DNA of 64,000 nucleotides from Autumnicola musiva (GCF_031846585.1 NZ_JAVRHK010000011.1:62001-126000), one strand, 5' to 3'; counted from the first letter of the stretch, positions 8,084 to 17,448 are shown. Notes: generated by a model not told the origin, from the sequence alone. Program-made: numbers and translations.

Positions 8084-8734
8084 CTATCCTAATCTGCTTA
8101 GACTAATAATTGCAGATTTGATGGACTCTTCTCCTTCCAGGGCTTCAAAAGACATATTTTTGGCCAATGGATCGGCAAGGCACATTACCAGAAGAAATGC
8201 CACATCATCTCTGGAAATTTCCCCGCGTTCATTTAATTTTTCAGCCACTTTTACTTTGGCGAGCCCCATATCATCTGTTAAGGCACCCGGCTGTACAATG
8301 GTAAAAGGGATACCGCTTTCCCGTAAATGGTCATCGGCCGCTTTCTTGGCTTTCAGGTAATGTTCAAGATCCTTGTTTTGAGCGGGATTATCAGTACCCA
8401 TGGCACTTAACATAATGAACTTTTTTACCCTTGCGTTTTTAGCGGCATCTATAAGTTTTATCGCACCATTTTGATCTACTGCGGTTGTTTTCTCGGGTCC
8501 TGTGGTACTGCCTGAACCTGCGGCAAAAATTACTTTATCTATGCCCTGCATGGTGTGGTCCAGCTCTCCTTCAAGATCTGCAAGAATGGTTTCCACTCCC
8601 ATGTCTTCAAAAATTTGTTTTTGATCTTCTTTTCTAATGAGGGCAACAGGAGAAAAATTCTCGGTGCTGTTAAGAATTTCAATCACTCGTTTTCCGGTGT
8701 GGCCGGTAGCTCCGGCTATAAGTATATTTTCCAT
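8084..8734 (-). CDS. NAD(P)-binding SDR-family protein
   Basis: A 216-residue atypical short-chain dehydrogenase with the N-terminal dinucleotide-binding motif ILIAGATGHTGKRV, the cofactor-distinguishing acidic strand end ILADLEG and the VIFAAGSGSTTG strand. The active-site Tyr-x3-Lys is not clearly placed; EHYLKAKKAADDHLR holds the usual YxxxK position (YLKAK). This resembles the SDR_a5/NmrA-like group that senses or uses NAD(P)H. It is the last gene of a minus-strand run starting at the GNAT pair, 99 bases after the olsF-like gene. Confidence 0.8.
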   Translation of the reverse strand: MENILIAGATGHTGKRVIEILNSTENFSPVALIRKEDQKQIFEDMGVETILADLEGELDHTMQGIDKVIFAAGSGSTTGPEKTTAVDQNGAIKLIDAAKNARVKKFIMLSAMGTDNPAQNKDLEHYLKAKKAADDHLRESGIPFTIVQPGALTDDMGLAKVKVAEKLNERGEISRDDVAFLLVMCLADPLAKNMSFEALEGEESIKSAIISLSRLG

Positions 8735-8833
8735 AATTTTAGCTCTTTTGAGTTTTTGTAAGATAATAATGAAATATACGCTCTCCTAAATGAGAATAGG
8801 GAATAACAAGAAATTAACAAGGGGAAATTGAAA

Positions 8834-10636
8834 TCAGTTTTGCTTTGGCAGGGAATCCTCCAGTTCTTTCTGCAGTTCTTCTAAAACCGGTTTTACGGTA
8901 GTTTCAGGAAGATCGGCAATTCGAATATACATCAGGCCATCTATGGCGTTGTTAAATAGCGGGTCTACATTAAAAGCCACTACTTTCGCATTTTGTTTAA
9001 TATATTTTTTGATTAAAACCGGCAGGCGCAGGCTTTCCGGCTCAATTTCATCAATAATCTTATCAAATTTATGTAGATCGGCCTGGCTGGCATCAAAAAC
9101 AAAATCCTTGTCATCATCCTTGAGCTTTACCTTAAACTCCTTCTTCGCTTTTACATATTGCGCCACATAAGGATCATAGTAATGGGATTTCATGAATTCG
9201 ATCATCAGCGATTTCGAAAAATTCGAAAATTTATTGCTGATGCTTACCCCGCCAATAAGATAATTATGCTCTGGAAAGCGCAGGGTACAATGCACAATTC
9301 CCTTCCATAGTAAAAAGAGCGGCATAGGTTTTTGCTGGTATTCTTTTATTACAAAAGCTCTTCCCATCTCAATAGATTCGCTCATCATCTTATGAAGCTC
9401 CGGCTCAAACCTGAAAAGGTCCTGAAGGTAAAAGCCACTAATGCCGTGTTCTTTAAAAATTTCGGTGCCCATGCCCATTCGGTATGCCCCGGCGATTTTT
9501 TTTGCCTCATTGTCCCACAAAAAAAGATGGTAATAGTAATTGTCAAAACTGTCCAGATCTGTAGGATTATTGGTGCCTTCTCCAATAGCCCGGAAGGTGA
9601 TTTCCCTCAAACGGCCAATTTCATTCAGGATATTGGGAACAATTTCCTTTTTAGCAAGAAAAACTTCGTAGTTCTTGCTTTCGAGCAGCCGCTTATCCAT
9701 TCTTCGGCAGGCTTCAATTTCGGCTTCCATTAAAGATTCATTGGTTTCCAAAGCTATCTTCTTCGGAATTTTTGGCAACTTCAGGGCCTTTGGAATTTTT
9801 TCAAAAATATTTTTCTTCTCAAATACATTGGACAGCATGTAGGTTTTTCGGCGTAAATAAGCAGTGAAGGCTTCAAGATTATCATGTTGTTCCTGGTCTT
9901 CTACTGAAATTGGATTTCCAATCCTTACTCTTATCTTCCTCTTTTTCTGGGAAAGCATTTCACTGGGAAGCTTGGCGGTCCTTAAAATATCACTTACAGA
10001 AGCCAGGCGGTAAAAAAAAGTGCTGTTTTTGGCATGAAAATAAATGGGAATCACAGGCACCCTAGCCTTTTGGATAATTTTCATCGCCGAAGGTTCCCAG
10101 GGTTTATCCACAATCATTTTTTGATCTCTATAAGTGGAAACTTCACCCGCTGGGAAAATCCCCAGCGGATATCCTTTCTGTAAATGAGCAAGGGCAGCTT
10201 TAATGCCGCTAAGGCTGGATTTTGCTTCTTTATGATTTTCAAAAGGATTAACAGGCATTATATAAGGCTTTAACGGCTCCAGCCTGTGTAGCAGGAAATT
10301 GGCAATAATCTTATAGTCTTTGCGCTGCCGGAGGAGCGTTTTCATCAGGATCATTCCGTCTATTCCCCCAAGGGGATGATTGGAAATAGTAATAAAAGGC
10401 CCTTTTGCAGGTATACGTTTCAGGTCTTTCTCCGGAATGTCAAAATCTATTTCAAAACCTTCCAGAATAGAATCTATAAAATAAACTCCATCAAGATTTT
10501 TCCTTTTCTCATATTCCCTGTTCAGGCGGGATAGCTTAGTTGTCTTTAGGATAATCCATCCAAGTGAAGTGCCCAGGAATCCATATTTCCCGAAGTTCAT
10601 CACCCTGGCAACTTCTTTTGCGCTTACTATGCCCAT
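8834..10636 (-). CDS. olsF: Bifunctional ornithine lipid synthase OlsF-like (PlsC + GNAT acyltransferase)
   Basis: A 600-residue two-domain acyltransferase. The N-terminal half (~70-280) is PlsC/LPLAT-like, with TISNHPLGGIDG (His87, Asp93) and GIFPAGEVS. The C-terminal half (~300-600) resembles the hemolysin-type GNAT domain of OlsB: IGRLREITFRAIGEG, YYYHLFLWD, SESIEMGRAFV and IGGVSISNKF. In OlsF enzymes, characterised in Serratia and reported in Flavobacterium, one domain N-acylates ornithine and the other O-acylates it, giving phosphorus-free membrane lipids. His and Asp are five residues apart rather than the classic four. It follows lysC by 39 bases. Alternative: a phospholipid acyltransferase of unknown acceptor. 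Confidence 0.72.
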   Translation of the reverse strand: MGIVSAKEVARVMNFGKYGFLGTSLGWIILKTTKLSRLNREYEKRKNLDGVYFIDSILEGFEIDFDIPEKDLKRIPAKGPFITISNHPLGGIDGMILMKTLLRQRKDYKIIANFLLHRLEPLKPYIMPVNPFENHKEAKSSLSGIKAALAHLQKGYPLGIFPAGEVSTYRDQKMIVDKPWEPSAMKIIQKARVPVIPIYFHAKNSTFFYRLASVSDILRTAKLPSEMLSQKKRKIRVRIGNPISVEDQEQHDNLEAFTAYLRRKTYMLSNVFEKKNIFEKIPKALKLPKIPKKIALETNESLMEAEIEACRRMDKRLLESKNYEVFLAKKEIVPNILNEIGRLREITFRAIGEGTNNPTDLDSFDNYYYHLFLWDNEAKKIAGAYRMGMGTEIFKEHGISGFYLQDLFRFEPELHKMMSESIEMGRAFVIKEYQQKPMPLFLLWKGIVHCTLRFPEHNYLIGGVSISNKFSNFSKSLMIEFMKSHYYDPYVAQYVKAKKEFKVKLKDDDKDFVFDASQADLHKFDKIIDEIEPESLRLPVLIKKYIKQNAKVVAFNVDPLFNNAIDGLMYIRIADLPETTVKPVLEELQKELEDSLPKQN

Positions 10637-10675
10637 TGTTCAGATTTTAACAGGCAAAGATAAATAATAATAAAA

Positions 10676-11935
10676 TCAGATGTTTTCCTTTGTGACCATT
10701 TGCATAGTATTATGGGTAAGTTGTTTCAAAAGTACTTCCTTACCTTTTTCCAGCAGTTTTATTGCGGCTTCATCAAAATGCCTGATGGTATAAAGTGAGA
10801 CTTTTTTAGTGTAGCTGACTTTAAACCTTGCTTTTAAATGCTGAATAAGTTTCTCCAGGTTATTAAATCTATTGTCTACACATACCGAAAAACTAATCGC
10901 GGAATTTTGAATAAGATCAACTTTTATTTGATACAAATGGAAAAGCCTGAAAATTTCACTGATGTTCTCTTCCAGCATAAATGAAAAATCCAGGGAAGAC
11001 AAAGAAATGAGCACCTGGTTTTTCTTTACAATAAAACAGGGAATCCGGGGCGATAAATGAAGCCCTTTTCTTACTGCGGTTCCTGAGCCTTCAGGATCAA
11101 GAAAAGATTTTACATATAAGGGGATTTCCTTTCCCTGTAATGGTTGCAATGTTTTGGGATGAATAACAGATGCGCCGTAAAAAGCCAGTTCAATTGCCTC
11201 TTCATAAGAAATTTGTTCCAGCAGGCGTGTATTTTGAAATATACTTGGATCTCCATTTAATACTCCCGGCACATCTTTCCAAATAGTTACACTTTCGGCA
11301 TCCAGACAATAGGCAAAAATTGCCGCTGTATAATCGCTGCCTTCACGGCCAAGGGTGGTCGTGAAATTATTAGGATCGGAGCCAATAAAACCCTGGGTGA
11401 TATTAAGAAGATTGGTACGGGTATGTTTCCTTATTTCAAATTGTGTATCTCTCCAGTTTATCTGGGCATCGCGGTAAGTGGCATCGGTTTTAATAAGGTG
11501 TCGTACATCCAGCCATTTGTTGGGGAAGCCGGAATGCTCCAAAAATTCACTAACAATAGTAGTAGAAATCAGCTCTCCGTAACTCACTACCTGGTCATAA
11601 ACAAAATCATATTTGGAAGATTTATTATGCTCCAGGAAATTTTCAAGAGTATTAAGAAAGCTTTCTGTTTTTTGAAGAACTGCTGTATCTGCTTCAGCAA
11701 AAAGCCCGGCGATAATTTCCTGATGAAACTTTTTAATTGCGCCAAGCTTTTCTCTGAAATTGCCATTTTTGAGGTAGGCTTCCACTACTTCTTCCAGCGC
11801 ATTGGTGGTTTTTCCCATTGCTGAAACCACTACAAGCAAATTATTGCTTTTGCCGGTTTTCTCCAGCACTTTTAAAACATTCCTTACGCCTTCAGCATTT
11901 TTTACTGAAGCTCCCCCAAATTTGAAGACTTTCAT
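10676..11935 (-). CDS. lysC: Aspartate kinase (monofunctional)
   Basis: Phosphorylates L-aspartate, the first step toward lysine/diaminopimelate, threonine and methionine. The 419-residue protein opens with MKVFKFGGASV (nucleotide-binding KFGG), contains TLGREGSDYTAA, the aspartate/ATP site, and ends with an ACT-like regulatory region from ~300. The N-terminal Ser of the usual KFGGTSV is Ala here. Its ATG overlaps the stop of the upstream GNAT gene (ATGA), indicating coupling. No homoserine dehydrogenase domain is fused. Confidence 0.92.
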   Translation of the reverse strand: MKVFKFGGASVKNAEGVRNVLKVLEKTGKSNNLLVVVSAMGKTTNALEEVVEAYLKNGNFREKLGAIKKFHQEIIAGLFAEADTAVLQKTESFLNTLENFLEHNKSSKYDFVYDQVVSYGELISTTIVSEFLEHSGFPNKWLDVRHLIKTDATYRDAQINWRDTQFEIRKHTRTNLLNITQGFIGSDPNNFTTTLGREGSDYTAAIFAYCLDAESVTIWKDVPGVLNGDPSIFQNTRLLEQISYEEAIELAFYGASVIHPKTLQPLQGKEIPLYVKSFLDPEGSGTAVRKGLHLSPRIPCFIVKKNQVLISLSSLDFSFMLEENISEIFRLFHLYQIKVDLIQNSAISFSVCVDNRFNNLEKLIQHLKARFKVSYTKKVSLYTIRHFDEAAIKLLEKGKEVLLKQLTHNTMQMVTKENI

Positions 11936-12417
11936 TTTTTATCTCCAATATTCTTTTTAATTCCCGTTTCATTCATGTGTACTGTATACCAGTTTTTCTT
12001 AATATCTGCGCCTGTATTTTCGTAGAATTCTATGGCATTCTTGTTTCCTTCAGAAACCACCCATTCCACACGACGCACACCATTCTCGTGGCCGTATTGT
12101 ACAACTTTTTTGTAGAGTGCTCCTCCAAGGCCGGTGCCTCGCATAGATTCCCGAACAATCAGGTCTTCCAGGTGTACCGTTCGCCCTTTCCAGGTAGAAA
12201 AACGGAAATAAACCAGTGCCATTCCTTCAATTTTGTCTTCAACATCGGCTACAAAGCACTTAAAATTGCCGTTTTTAAAGCCTTCATTTTCCAGATCTTC
12301 AGTTGTTATTTCCACTTCGTCTGAAGCATTTTCGTATGCTGCGAGTTCGTTTATCAGTTCGAGCACTGCCGGCATATCTTCTTTCCTGGCTTCACGTATT
12401 TGATATTCCATTTTCAT
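11932..12417 (-). CDS. GNAT N-acetyltransferase (tandem paralogue 1)
   Basis: A 161-residue GNAT enzyme that uses acetyl-CoA. The acetyl-CoA loop is RESMRGTGLGGALY, preceded by the beta4 segment VHLEDLIV, which resembles diamine/thialysine acetyltransferases (SSAT-like). The start could be the second Met (12411), which aligns with the paralogue start MEY. More than half of the residues match the neighbour at 12451-12939 by eye, so this is a tandem duplication. It is 33 bases downstream of that copy and overlaps lysC by four bases. The acceptor amine is unknown. Confidence 0.86.
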   Translation of the reverse strand: MKMEYQIREARKEDMPAVLELINELAAYENASDEVEITTEDLENEGFKNGNFKCFVADVEDKIEGMALVYFRFSTWKGRTVHLEDLIVRESMRGTGLGGALYKKVVQYGHENGVRRVEWVVSEGNKNAIEFYENTGADIKKNWYTVHMNETGIKKNIGDKK

Positions 12418-12450
12418 ATAATTTTTTGGTAATTAATTAATCTTTTCAAT

Positions 12451-12939
12451 TCAGGAGCGGGAGGCGCGGGCAATAAAATTTTTTATACCTGCTTCATCCA
12501 TTTGTACCGTCCACCAATCTTTAAAAACAGTAGCCCCGGTGCGTTCGTAAAAATCAACAGCATTTGTATTCCAATCCAGTACCACCCATTCGGTTCTTTT
12601 TACACCATTTTCACTGGCATATTCTATAACCTTGCTGTAAAGGGAATTTCCAAGGCCTTTGCCTCGCATAGATTCCCTTACAATTAGATCTTCCAGGTGC
12701 ACGGTTTTTCCTTTCCAGGTGGAATAGCGAAAATATATTAGTGCCATTCCTTCAATTACCCCTTCAACTTCGGCTACAAAGCAGGTAAAAAGTGGGTTTT
12801 CACCAAAACCATCACGTTTTAGATCTTCTGCGTCTATAACCACAGCCCCGGGTTCTTTTTCAAAAACCGCCAGTTCTTTAATTAGTTGCAGTACCTGTGG
12901 CATATCTTCTCTTGTCGCCTTCCTGATTTTATACTCCAT
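12451..12939 (-). CDS. GNAT N-acetyltransferase (tandem paralogue 2)
   Basis: A 162-residue GNAT enzyme with the acetyl-CoA motif RESMRGKGLGNSLY and the same SSAT-like core KTVHLEDLIVRESMRG as its downstream twin. It is the first gene of the minus-strand run GNAT, GNAT, lysC, olsF-like, SDR. The C-terminal ends differ (WWTVQMDEAGIKNFIARASRS against WYTVHMNETGIKKNI), so the two may have distinct acceptors. A TATCTTTA box stands 20 bases above its ATG. Confidence 0.86.
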   Translation of the reverse strand: MEYKIRKATREDMPQVLQLIKELAVFEKEPGAVVIDAEDLKRDGFGENPLFTCFVAEVEGVIEGMALIYFRYSTWKGKTVHLEDLIVRESMRGKGLGNSLYSKVIEYASENGVKRTEWVVLDWNTNAVDFYERTGATVFKDWWTVQMDEAGIKNFIARASRS

Positions 12940-12959
12940 TTAGATATATTATTCTGGCT

Positions 12960-12967
12960 TAAAGATA
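12960..12967 (-). promoter_or_regulatory. Putative -7 box of the GNAT-lysC run
   Basis: Minus strand TATCTTTA, one mismatch from TAnnTTTG, 20 bases above the ATG at 12939. Confidence 0.3.
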
Positions 12968-12989
12968 ATAAGATATTAATAGCGAAAAC

Positions 12990-13021
12990 GTTGTAGTAAG
13001 TTGCCTATTTTAATATTTTTG
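12990..13021 (+). promoter_or_regulatory. Putative fbp promoter
   Basis: GTTG (12990-12993) and TATTTTTG (13014-13021) are separated by 20 bases, the normal spacing for the Bacteroidota -33/-7 pair (TTTG and TAnnTTTG). The fbp start follows 19 bases later. Confidence 0.55.
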
Positions 13022-13040
13022 GAATGTATAATAACATTAA

Positions 13041-14045
13041 ATGATAATGGCTAAAAATCAGACTTTAGGAGAGTTTATAATAGACAATCAGGCAGACTTT
13101 CCATATTCTTCGGGAGAGCTTTCAAGGTTAATAAATTCAATACGGCTGGCGGCAAAAGTGGTAAATCATGAGGTGAATAAAGCGGGGTTGGTAGATATCA
13201 CCGGGGAGTATGGAGATACTAATATTCAGGGTGAAGAGCAGCAAAAACTTGATGTTTATGCCAATAATAAATTTATTCAGACACTTACCAACAGGGAAAT
13301 TGTCTGCGGAATTGCTTCCGAAGAAAATGAAGATTTTCTAACTATTAAAGGTTGTAACGGGGACCATCAAAATAAGTATGTAGTGTTGATGGATCCTTTA
13401 GACGGAAGCTCTAATATAGATGTGAATGTTTCGGTTGGGACTATTTTTTCCGTTTACAGAAGGTTAAGCCCGGTTGGGACTCCTGTGACCGCTGAAGATT
13501 TTCTTCAGCCGGGAAATATGCAGGTGGCTGCGGGCTATATTATTTATGGAACTTCAACTATGCTGGTTTACACTACCGGCAACGGAGTGAATGGATTTAC
13601 GCTTAACCCCGCACTGGGCTCCTGGTACCTATCACACCCCAACATGAAATTTCCGGAAAACGGGAAGATTTATTCCACTAATGAGGGTAATTATATACAT
13701 TTTCCGCAGGGCGTAAAAGACTTTATTAAATATTGCCAGGAAGAAAAGGAGGACCGGCCATACACTTCCAGGTATATAGGTTCTATGGTTTCAGACATTC
13801 ACCGTAATATGATTAAAGGCGGGATATTTATGTATCCTGAAAGTTCCAGGGCCAGAAATGGTAAATTACGCCTCCTGTATGAGTGCAATCCAATGGCATT
13901 TATAACCGAACAGGCGGGGGGAAAAGCCAGTGATGGTTTTAAAAGAATTTTGGATATACAGCCTGAAAAATTGCACCAGCGTACTCCTTTTTTCTGCGGA
14001 AGCAAAAAAATGGTGGAAAAAGCTGAGGAATTTATGCAACGGTAA
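13041..14045 (+). CDS. fbp: Class I fructose-1,6-bisphosphatase
   Basis: Hydrolyses fructose 1,6-bisphosphate to fructose 6-phosphate in gluconeogenesis. Seen: the metal-binding LMDPLDGSSNID motif with upstream ASEEN glutamates, and GSMVSDIHRNMIKGGIFMYP in the sugar-phosphate site. At 334 residues it has family length. Met3 (MAKNQTL) is an equally possible start. It converges exactly, with no gap, on the TerB-like gene. Cytoplasmic. Confidence 0.96.
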   Translation: MIMAKNQTLGEFIIDNQADFPYSSGELSRLINSIRLAAKVVNHEVNKAGLVDITGEYGDTNIQGEEQQKLDVYANNKFIQTLTNREIVCGIASEENEDFLTIKGCNGDHQNKYVVLMDPLDGSSNIDVNVSVGTIFSVYRRLSPVGTPVTAEDFLQPGNMQVAAGYIIYGTSTMLVYTTGNGVNGFTLNPALGSWYLSHPNMKFPENGKIYSTNEGNYIHFPQGVKDFIKYCQEEKEDRPYTSRYIGSMVSDIHRNMIKGGIFMYPESSRARNGKLRLLYECNPMAFITEQAGGKASDGFKRILDIQPEKLHQRTPFFCGSKKMVEKAEEFMQR

Positions 14046-14474
14046 TTAGTTCTCTTTGTTCAGGAGATAACGGTAATCTTCAAAATTTAACTGCCCGCTG
14101 AAAATTTCCACAGATCTTTTAATAATATCATTTGCCGCTTCTTCTGAAAATCCCAGGCCAATAGCATAGCGTTTTACCAGTTCGGCTTCTTCGTTATCCA
14201 TTTCGTTATCGGCATAAATCATTTTAAAAAGATCGTGAATACGTTCCAGTCTTTTTTCTACATTGTTGGAAGCGGAAATTGGGAAAGAAGCAGGTTTTTC
14301 AATCACCCGGGCATATTCGTCATCACTTATATCAAGTTTCCGGGCAAAACGGGCGAGCATAGTTTCTTCCCTGGGATTAATTTCGCCATCCACAGCCGCT
14401 AAATTAACAATAGCTGCAAAATGGCTTAAATTACGTAGATGCTCTCCCGAGCCAAATAAATCTGAAAATGACAT
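14046..14474 (-). CDS. TerB-like tellurite resistance-family protein
   Basis: A 142-residue all-helical acidic protein. The repeats FAAIVNLAAVDGEINPREETML and FKMIYADNEMDNEEAELVKRYA show the TerB pattern of helix, then DG/DN-E metal-binding-like turns. TerB-like domains are linked to tellurite resistance and membrane-associated stress complexes, but here no ter operon is present, so the name marks fold only. Soluble, no signal. It ends base-to-base with fbp. Confidence 0.8.
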   Translation of the reverse strand: MSFSDLFGSGEHLRNLSHFAAIVNLAAVDGEINPREETMLARFARKLDISDDEYARVIEKPASFPISASNNVEKRLERIHDLFKMIYADNEMDNEEAELVKRYAIGLGFSEEAANDIIKRSVEIFSGQLNFEDYRYLLNKEN

Positions 14475-14616
14475 GTATAGAAGTTTTAATAGTTACAAAT
14501 ATAGATAAAGGTTAAAATTAAATTCAAAAATTACCTCAAATATCCTTCTCCAACATTCGCTAATGTTTTCTTAATCCCTTTCCTGAGCTTTCCAATTTCT
14601 TTAATTTCATCTATTA

Positions 14617-15651
14617 ATGACTAAGAAAAACACCCCACCACTTCTGGCTTTTAATGAAAATGGTATTTACTGTGCCGCGGCCGATGTTTACCTGGATCCC
14701 TGGAAACCTGTAGATAAAGCCATTATTTCCCACGGCCATGCCGACCATTCACGCTGGGGGCACAAAAAATATATTACACATCATTATAATGTCCCTATTA
14801 TAAAACACCGCCTGGGTGATATAGAAGTTTCAGGGAAAGAATGGAATGAGAGCTTTAGTATTAATAATGTGCAATTTTCGCTACATCCTGCAGGCCATAT
14901 TATAGGCTCCTCTCAAATTAGGGTAGAGCACAAAGGAGAAGTTTGGGTTTTTACCGGCGATTATAAAGTTGAAGATGATGGAGTGGCTACTCCTTACGAG
15001 CCGGTAAAGTGTAATACTTTTATCACCGAGTGCACTTTTGGATTGCCTGCCTTTAAATGGCAGCCTCAGCAGGAGGTTTTTGCTGAAGTCAACAACTGGT
15101 GGGCACAAAATCAGCAAGATGGAAGAACATCTGTATTGTTTGGCTATTCCCTGGGGAAAGCCCAGCGCCTGCTGAAGTATCTTAATCCTGAAATTGGTAA
15201 AATTTTCACCCACGGTGCTATAGAAAATATGACGGAGGTTATCAGGCCTTATCATGATTTTCCCGAAACTACAAGAATTACCAGGGATACAAAAAAAGAT
15301 GAAATAAAGGGAAATATTGTGCTGGCTCCGCCAAGTGCACATGGTTCACCCTGGATAAAGAAAATGGTTCCTTATGTTACAGGTTCGGCCAGCGGATGGA
15401 TGACTTTTAGAGGAGCCCGTAGAAGAAGAGCTATAGATAAAGGTTTTGTGCTTTCAGATCATTGTGACTGGCAGGGATTACTTTCTTCTATTGCCGCCAC
15501 AGGTAGTGAAAAAGTAATCTGCACTCACGGTTACACCGATATATTTTCCCGTTACCTCCTTGAAAAAGGCTATGATGCCCGTACGGAAGAAACCCAATAT
15601 GAAGGAGAAACAGGAGAGCAGGAAACAAGTAGTGAACAGGAAGAAAAATAA
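14617..15651 (+). CDS. Ligase-associated DNA exonuclease (metallo-beta-lactamase fold)
   Basis: A 344-residue MBL/beta-CASP nuclease. The metal site HGHADH is at residues 39-44 (SHGHADHS), with further ligands likely at HPAGHIIGS and TGDYKVE. The C-terminal LSDHCDWQGLL and CTHGYTD segments are typical of the CPSF-like ligase-associated family. The family is a Mn-dependent 3' end-processing exonuclease in the Lhr-Core/Exo/Lig/MPE repair cluster. The acidic tail after ~325 (EGETGEQETSSEQEEK) is low complexity. Ligase follows at once. Confidence 0.92.
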   Translation: MTKKNTPPLLAFNENGIYCAAADVYLDPWKPVDKAIISHGHADHSRWGHKKYITHHYNVPIIKHRLGDIEVSGKEWNESFSINNVQFSLHPAGHIIGSSQIRVEHKGEVWVFTGDYKVEDDGVATPYEPVKCNTFITECTFGLPAFKWQPQQEVFAEVNNWWAQNQQDGRTSVLFGYSLGKAQRLLKYLNPEIGKIFTHGAIENMTEVIRPYHDFPETTRITRDTKKDEIKGNIVLAPPSAHGSPWIKKMVPYVTGSASGWMTFRGARRRRAIDKGFVLSDHCDWQGLLSSIAATGSEKVICTHGYTDIFSRYLLEKGYDARTEETQYEGETGEQETSSEQEEK

Positions 15652-15707
15652 AAACTTTGATTAATCCGGATAGAAATAAAGAAAAATCGAATGTCTCTTT
15701 GGGAGGT

Positions 15708-17300
15708 ATGGCTCATTTTGCCGATCTTATAAAGCAACTGGATAGCACTAATAAAACCTCCCTTAAGGTACAGGCACTCACCGATTACTTTCATACGGCC
15801 GGAGATAAAGATAAAGTCTGGGCAATAGCTATCCTGTCTCACCGCCGCCCGCCCCGCCCGGTTAATACTACTCTAATGCGGCATTGGGCTTCAGAACTGG
15901 CCAATATCCCGCTCTGGCTTTTTGAAGAATCTTATCATATTGTTGGTGATTTAGCCGAAACAATCGCACTGGTAATACCACCGGCAGAAGAATCTTCAGA
16001 AAAAAGCCTGAACCAGTATCTTCAGGAAATTATAAAATTGAAACCCGAAACAGAAGCAGAAAAGAAGGAGTACCTTGTAGAGAACTGGCTTGCTCTTAAT
16101 TATTATGAACGTTTCGTCTTTACAAAACTTATTACCGGAAGTTTTCGAATAGGTGTTAGTCAAAAACTCATGACCCGCGCCCTTTCCAGGGCAACTGAAA
16201 TTGATGAAGACATTCTTGCTTATAAACTGATGGGGAACTGGGAGCCTTCAAAAATTTCTTTTCAAAAACTTATTTTGGAAGAAAATGAGGAAGATTATCT
16301 TTCCAAACCTTATCCTTTTTACCTGGCTTATGCTATAGAAGGTGAAGCGGGAGATTTAGGAAATGTTTCCGAATGGAGTGCAGAACATAAGTGGGACGGG
16401 ATAAGAGCACAGGTAATTGTAAGAAATGGTGAATTATTTGTTTGGAGCAGGGGAGAGGAGCTGGTAACTGATAAGTATCCGGAATTTCAGGATTTTGTAG
16501 GAGTAATTCCGGATGGAACAGTAATAGACGGTGAAATCTTACCATTTCCAAAAGGAGAAATTGGGACCTTTAAAGATCTGCAAACCAGAATAGGCAGAAA
16601 GAATATTTCAAAAAACCTACTAAAGAAAACGCCTGTTATCCTGAAGGCTTATGATATTTTAGAGTGGAAGGGAGAAGATATCAGAACTGTGGCTTTTGCT
16701 GATAGGCGCCGGATTGTGGAAAAGTTATATGCTGATGTTGCTGCGGAAGAATTTCCGCTTCACCTCTCCAGAGCTATTACTTTTAGTACCTGGGAAGAAG
16801 CTGCGGCAGAACGGGAGCGCGCCCGTGAAGAAAAATCGGAAGGTCTTATGCTAAAGCGGCTGGATTCACCTTATCTGGTAGGCAGGAAAAAAGGTGACTG
16901 GTGGAAATGGAAAGTAGACCCGCTTACAATAGATGCCGTACTTACATATGCCATGCGGGGACACGGCCGTAGGAGTAATCTTTTTACAGATTATACATTT
17001 GGGCTTTGGGATGAAAAAAAGGAAGAGCTGGTAACTTTTGCCAAGGCCTATTCGGGTTTGACAGATGCGGAATTCCGCAAGCTTGACGCCTGGATAAAAC
17101 GAAATACGCTGGAGAGATTTGGACCTGTAAGAAGCGTAACGCCGCATCATGTTTTTGAAGTGGCTTTTGAGGGGATTGCTGAATCTAAAAGACATAAAAG
17201 CGGAGTGGCCACAAGATTCCCCAGGATATTACGGTGGCGAAAGGATAAAAAAATTGAAGAAGCAAATACGCTGGAAGATTTAAAAGCTCTGATTCCGTAA
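15708..17300 (+). CDS. ATP-dependent DNA ligase (repair cluster)
   Basis: Seals DNA nicks using ATP. The adenylation Lys is in EHKWDGIRAQ (~residue 228 from 15708), followed by VWSRGEE, GTVIDGEI, EGLMLKR and the motif V lysines WWKWKVDP, then an OB fold to the C terminus. An N-terminal helical DNA-binding domain precedes it. I chose ATG 15708 (530 residues) because MAHFADLIKQLDSTNKT matches how homologues begin and a GGGAGG sits just before it; the open frame extends to a TTG at 15657. It is the second gene of the exonuclease-ligase-helicase cluster. Confidence 0.93.
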   Translation: MAHFADLIKQLDSTNKTSLKVQALTDYFHTAGDKDKVWAIAILSHRRPPRPVNTTLMRHWASELANIPLWLFEESYHIVGDLAETIALVIPPAEESSEKSLNQYLQEIIKLKPETEAEKKEYLVENWLALNYYERFVFTKLITGSFRIGVSQKLMTRALSRATEIDEDILAYKLMGNWEPSKISFQKLILEENEEDYLSKPYPFYLAYAIEGEAGDLGNVSEWSAEHKWDGIRAQVIVRNGELFVWSRGEELVTDKYPEFQDFVGVIPDGTVIDGEILPFPKGEIGTFKDLQTRIGRKNISKNLLKKTPVILKAYDILEWKGEDIRTVAFADRRRIVEKLYADVAAEEFPLHLSRAITFSTWEEAAAERERAREEKSEGLMLKRLDSPYLVGRKKGDWWKWKVDPLTIDAVLTYAMRGHGRRSNLFTDYTFGLWDEKKEELVTFAKAYSGLTDAEFRKLDAWIKRNTLERFGPVRSVTPHHVFEVAFEGIAESKRHKSGVATRFPRILRWRKDKKIEEANTLEDLKALIP

Positions 17301-17330
17301 AGTAATAATTTGAAATTTAAAAACAAATAA

Positions 17331-17377
17331 AACCACCCCGGTCTACGGCCACCCCTCCTTAAAAAAGGAGGGGAGCA
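17331..17377. repeat. Palindromic intergenic repeat, family A copy 2 (inverted)
   Basis: CCCCTCCTT (17352-17360) pairs with AAGGAGGGG (17365-17373); to its left lie CGGTCTACGGCC and ACCACCCCG. Its reverse complement matches the copy at 61-106 almost base for base. It lies just after the ligase stop and is part of a 213-base gap before the helicase. Confidence 0.75.
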
Positions 17378-17448
17378 GATTGTGCAAAAAACAACCTCCT
17401 CTTTTAATGTGGGGAAATTAAAATGGAGAAAACAAGAAAACAAAAAGC

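Noticed and set aside
15657..15707. TTG start for the DNA ligase
   Set aside because: The 17 extra residues (MINPDRNKEKSNVSLGG) do not match family N termini and a better ATG with a GGGAGG before it is at 15708.
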